Shown one piece after another: positions 61,012 to 64,000 of a stretch of 64,000 nt of DNA; position 1 is the stretch's first letter; each line of letters begins with the position of its first letter. This stretch comes from Candidatus Caccoplasma merdavium (GTDB lineage: Bacteria > Bacteroidota > Bacteroidia > Bacteroidales > UBA11471), in assembly GCA_018715595.1 (NCBI GenBank), contig DVLI01000005.1:29275-93274 (forward strand), given 5' to 3'. The notes beneath the pieces were generated by a model. The model ran no database searches, was not told the origin of the DNA, and saw only the letters and a program-made list of their open reading frames with translations. A program made the translations under genes and the position numbers.

Positions 61012-61041
61012 AAAAAAAGCGCCGCACTCATCGTGCGGCGC
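61012..61041 (-). terminator. Terminator of rpsA
   Basis: A 9-bp perfect stem GCGCCGCAC/GTGCGGCGC with a 5-base loop, followed on the minus strand by TTTTTTT. It lies 27 bases beyond the rpsA stop. Confidence 0.93.
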
Positions 61042-61067
61042 TTTCGGGACTTATAATACAGGGTGTA

Positions 61068-62861
61068 TTATTTGTTGTCTTTGGAGAGTTTCTCTTTCAA
61101 AGCGGCCAACTCTTCGATGTCTCCGAGAGTGGTTTTTTCTACGGGAGTCGAAAGGGTTGCAGATTCTTCGGCTTTGGCAGCTTTCTTGGCGGCCTTCTTG
61201 GCCGAAGCCTCTTTTTGAGCCTCAGCTTTGGCTGCATCTTCGAAAATGCGGCTGTGCGAAAGAATGATGCGTTTGGCATCTTTGTTGAACTCGATAACTT
61301 TGAAGTTGAGTTTCTCATCGACTTGTGCCTGGGTTCCGTCTTCCTTAACGAGGTGTTTGGGAGTGGCAAAACCTTCTACACCGTAAGGCAAAGCGATAAC
61401 GGCACCTTTTTCGAGCATCTCGACAATCGTACCTTCGTGTATCGAACCTACCGTGAATACGGTCTCGAATACGTCCCAGGGATTTTCTTCGAGCTGTTTG
61501 TGACCGAGGCTCAGGCGACGGTTTTCCTTGTCGATTTCGAGTACTTGCACTTCGATGTCGGCACCGATTTGCGTGAACTCAGAGGGGTGTTTGATTTTCT
61601 TCGTCCAAGAGAGGTCGGAGATGTGGATAAGACCTTCTACGCCTTCTTCGATTTCTACAAATACACCGAAGTTGGTGAAGTTACGCACTTTGGCGTGGTG
61701 ACGCGAACCTACGGCATATTTGGTCTCGATATTTTCCCAAGGATCGGGTTTGAGCTGTTTGATACCCAACGACATTTTGCGTTCTTCGCGGTCGAGGGTG
61801 AGGATAACGGCTTCTACTTCGTCGCCCACCTTCATGAAGTCTTGTGCGCTGCGCAGGTGTTGCGACCACGACATTTCCGAAACGTGGATAAGACCTTCTA
61901 CGCCCGGAGCGATTTCGATGAATGCACCGTAATCGGCCATGACAGCCACTTTGCCTTTGACTTTGTCGCCCACTTTGAGGTTGGGATCGAGTGCGTCCCA
62001 AGGGTGCGGGGTGAGTTGTTTCAGACCGAGAGCGATGCGTTTCTTCTCGTCGTCGAAGTCGAGAATAACGACATTGAGTTTCTGGTCGAGCGAAACGACC
62101 TCTTCGGGGTGGCTTACGCGGCCCCACGACAGGTCGGTGATGTGGATAAGACCATCGACACCGCCAAGGTCGATGAATACGCCGTAAGAGGTGATATTCT
62201 TGACCGTACCTTCGAGTACCTGACCTTTTTCGAGTTTGGCGATGATTTCTTTCTTCTGTTGTTCGAGCTCGGCTTCGATGAGAGCTTTGTGCGAAACAAC
62301 AACGTTTTTGAATTCCTGGTTGATTTTAACCACTTTGAATTCCATGGTTTTGCCAACGAATACATCGTAATCGCGAATGGGTTTAACGTCGATTTGCGAA
62401 CCGGGCAAGAAGGCTTCGATGCCAAATACATCGACAATCATACCACCCTTGGTGCGGCACTTGATGTAACCCTTGATGACTTCGTCGTTTTCAAGAGCAG
62501 CGTTCACACGATCCCACGAACGGGTAGCGCGGGCTTTTTTGTGAGAAAGTACGAGCTGTCCTTTTTTATCTTCCTGGTTTTCGATGTAGACTTCGACCGT
62601 GTCACCCACTTTGAGATCGGGATTGTAACGGAATTCGTTCATCGAAATAACGCCGTCGGATTTGTAACCGATGTTTACAACAACTTCGCGTTTGTTGATA
62701 GAGATAACGGTTCCTTCGATTACCTCTTTGTCTTTTACAGTGTTGAGCGATTGGTCATAAGTGGCCACCAGCTCTTCGCGGCTCTTCTCGCCGACAACTT
62801 CGCCTTTTTCATAGGCGTCCCAGTCGAAATTTTCAACGGGAGTGATTTGTTTTTCTTCCAT
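61068..62861 (-). CDS. rpsA: 30S ribosomal protein S1
   Basis: A 597-residue protein with six S1 RNA-binding domains, starting near VIEGTVISINKREVVVNIG, VIKGYIKCRTKGGMIVDV, VLEGTVKNITSYGVFIDLG, VKGKVAVMADYGAFIEI, HHAKVRNFTNFGVFVEI and IHEGTIVEMLEKGAVIAL. Domains 3-5 have the strongest G-V-F-V/I and LIHISDLSW consensus. S1 helps mRNA bind the 30S subunit. The Lys/Ala-rich tail after domain 6 (EAQKEASAKKAAKKAAKAEE) is a common feature of the Bacteroidota version. Its own TAnnTTTG promoter and terminator make it monocistronic. Confidence 0.97.
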   Translation of the reverse strand: MEEKQITPVENFDWDAYEKGEVVGEKSREELVATYDQSLNTVKDKEVIEGTVISINKREVVVNIGYKSDGVISMNEFRYNPDLKVGDTVEVYIENQEDKKGQLVLSHKKARATRSWDRVNAALENDEVIKGYIKCRTKGGMIVDVFGIEAFLPGSQIDVKPIRDYDVFVGKTMEFKVVKINQEFKNVVVSHKALIEAELEQQKKEIIAKLEKGQVLEGTVKNITSYGVFIDLGGVDGLIHITDLSWGRVSHPEEVVSLDQKLNVVILDFDDEKKRIALGLKQLTPHPWDALDPNLKVGDKVKGKVAVMADYGAFIEIAPGVEGLIHVSEMSWSQHLRSAQDFMKVGDEVEAVILTLDREERKMSLGIKQLKPDPWENIETKYAVGSRHHAKVRNFTNFGVFVEIEEGVEGLIHISDLSWTKKIKHPSEFTQIGADIEVQVLEIDKENRRLSLGHKQLEENPWDVFETVFTVGSIHEGTIVEMLEKGAVIALPYGVEGFATPKHLVKEDGTQAQVDEKLNFKVIEFNKDAKRIILSHSRIFEDAAKAEAQKEASAKKAAKKAAKAEESATLSTPVEKTTLGDIEELAALKEKLSKDNK

Positions 62862-62924
62862 AATTGTTAAATAATTGATTTTCTTACTACTAAATTAGAC
62901 ATTATATGGTCTCAAAAATCGGGG

Positions 62925-62932
62925 CAAAGATA
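62925..62932 (-). promoter_or_regulatory. TAnnTTTG -7 element for rpsA
   Basis: Minus-strand TATCTTTG, 64 bases upstream of the rpsA ATG, followed by an AT-rich leader. Confidence 0.7.
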
Positions 62933-62983
62933 AGTCTTTTTTTTTACCCGGCAAACCTATTATCAAGATTTTCGCTTCCTTAC

Positions 62984-63021
62984 AAAAAAATCCGGGGCAG
63001 GCCCTCTTGGTCTGCCCCGGA
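62984..63021 (-). terminator. Terminator of the MBG-domain gene
   Basis: TCCGGGGCAG/CTGCCCCGGA, a 10-bp perfect stem with an 11-base loop, followed on the minus strand by TTTTTTT. Confidence 0.93.
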
Positions 63022-63045
63022 ACAGGGTACGGGATTGGTTCGCCG

Positions 63046-64000
63046 TTATTTCTTGATGAATCGGTAGCGCGACACGCTCCTGTCGTCGGACTCAACCACG
63101 ACGATGTACTGTCCGGCAGGAAGTTCGTCGAGCGAGACAATCGACCGCGGTGCAATGACACGTTTCACTTCGGCACCGCTCAGGTCTGAAATCAAGAGTC
63201 GGCCTACACCAGCAGAGACATGGAGGTTGCCTTGTGCATAATAAACCAAGGTTCCATCGGTTGCCACCCAAGGCATATCGGAGAGGGCCGTGACAGTCAG
63301 GGTTCCCGATTGATAGACGAAGTCGTAGTGCTCCGAGACTCCACCCGAAACCGTGATGTCATATTCTCCGGCCGAAGAGGCATCGAGCGCCTCGCAGGTA
63401 ATTTGCGGCACGACGTCGAGCGAGGTTTGGTCTTCGCCCATGGCAAAGCCCTTGTATTGAATTGTCAGCTCGGGCAACATGTCGCCTTCGCAACAGCTCT
63501 TGTTCTCGGCAATCACCGTAAGGGTGGCCTTCGACACGACAATCGGCACGGAGACTTCGGCCGAAGAGAAGGTCGATGTAGCAGCTTGCCGCACGATGAG
63601 CGAGGTTTCGCCCACGCCGTGAATATAGATGCGGCCGTTGGCAATAAGAGCCACGTTGGCATCGGCAACCTCATAAGTAATCTCACCCCGGTTGTTGTTG
63701 CTCGTCACTACGGGCAGGGCAAACGGCAGGTCGTTATACGCCTTCGGTGCGATCTCGGCCACCGTGAGTACCGTCTCGGTGAAATTACCGATGGTGAGGG
63801 TTCCCGAATAACAGGTCAAATCATAGTTCTCGGCCTCGCCGCCCGTGAGGGTAATGAGGTAGGTGCCGGCTTGTGTGGTCTCCGATACCTCGCAGGCGAT
63901 CTCGGGCAACTGGGTGAAGACACTCTCATCGTCGCCGTTGACAAAGCCCACACAGGTATAGGTGAGCTCGGGCATCTCGTCGCCCTGGCGGCACTCCTGG
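63046..64000 (-). CDS. MBG-domain repeat protein with C-terminal sorting-like domain (N-terminus missing)
   Basis: The frame is open to the window edge: upstream of the Met at 63975 it continues QECRQGDEMPELT, which matches the repeat unit CCEGDMLPELT further on, so 318 codons of a longer protein are visible. Two MBG/YDG-type immunoglobulin-like repeats (each about 85 residues, with GTYLITLTGGEAENYDL and GEYDITVSGGVSEHYDF) flank an Ig-like domain. The C-terminus (LLISDLSGAEVKRVI...LDELPAGQYIVVV...YRFIKK) resembles a type IX secretion sorting domain and ends with two lysines. It is probably a secreted or surface protein; its catalytic or binding part, if any, lies outside the window. Confidence 0.75.
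   Translation of the reverse strand, partial: QECRQGDEMPELTYTCVGFVNGDDESVFTQLPEIACEVSETTQAGTYLITLTGGEAENYDLTCYSGTLTIGNFTETVLTVAEIAPKAYNDLPFALPVVTSNNNRGEITYEVADANVALIANGRIYIHGVGETSLIVRQAATSTFSSAEVSVPIVVSKATLTVIAENKSCCEGDMLPELTIQYKGFAMGEDQTSLDVVPQITCEALDASSAGEYDITVSGGVSEHYDFVYQSGTLTVTALSDMPWVATDGTLVYYAQGNLHVSAGVGRLLISDLSGAEVKRVIAPRSIVSLDELPAGQYIVVVESDDRSVSRYRFIKK

Noticed and set aside
60951..62870. A 639-codon open frame antisense to the whole of rpsA
   Set aside because: The sense gene avoids TTA, CTA and TCA codons, whose complements are stops, so the antisense frame stays open by codon bias. The product has no domain resemblance.
1..64000. CRISPR arrays, insertion sequences, prophage genes, rRNA
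   Set aside because: No regularly spaced repeats, transposase or phage-like proteins, or rRNA sequence were seen on either strand.

Overview
The window is chromosomal DNA from a member of the Bacteroidota, most likely order Bacteroidales. Three things support this. Nearly every transcription unit is preceded by the Bacteroidota-type -7 element TAnnTTTG. The gene content is typical of the group: TamL-like lipoprotein Omp85 proteins, LptD, rubrerythrin with a Fur/PerR regulator, six-domain ribosomal protein S1, and an ilv operon carrying an acyl-ACP thioesterase. C-terminal secretion-tail-like domains also occur. Family and genus cannot be fixed from the sequence. There are no IS elements, prophage genes, rRNA or CRISPR arrays. 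One tRNA, tRNA-Arg(TCT), is present.

Layout. Bases 1-7376 hold an inositol-lipid locus. A partial DUF2156 protein, myo-inositol-phosphate synthase and a PagL-like outer-membrane deacylase lie on the minus strand. Divergent from them is a tightly overlapping plus-strand operon: nucleotidyltransferase, ATP-grasp enzyme, CDP-alcohol phosphatidyltransferase and HAD phosphatase. Next come tRNA-Arg and rplY-pth-Hsp15 (7575-9742), ilvE plus an HD protein, lptD and galE (9916-15709), a PerR-rubrerythrin pair and rpiB (15930-17630), an AsmA-like protein and pstSCAB (17844-24273), and a tamL-tamB operon (24363-31378). The complete ilvD-ilvB-ilvN-thioesterase-ilvC operon (31568-37551) is headed by a branched-chain-amino-acid leader peptide and a transcription attenuator (37563-37724). 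A second TamL follows, then an L-cysteine desulfidase-like protein, a very large alpha-2-macroglobulin, a queuosine-precursor transporter, a pectate lyase, pfkA and relA/spoT (38137-53661). A strikingly AT-rich membrane protein gene (53728-54990) overlaps the end of an MFS exporter. The window ends with a 7TM-HD phosphodiesterase, an rnz-alkaline phosphatase pair, rpsA and a partial MBG-domain protein.

The most interesting items are these. (1) The inositol-lipid locus carries an ATP-grasp protein whose C-terminal motif recalls inositol-phosphate kinases, and a double-length PagL-like barrel. (2) A complete ribosome-mediated attenuator precedes ilvD, with leader codons, antiterminator and terminator all readable. 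(3) A long rod-like hairpin followed by an intrinsic terminator, in the gap between ilvD and the second TamL gene, looks like an unannotated small RNA. (4) A low-G+C membrane glycosyltransferase-like gene appears to be a recent acquisition. Start codons were chosen from the position of the TAnnTTTG element, signal peptides and preference for ATG; several reading frames could be extended upstream but were not.
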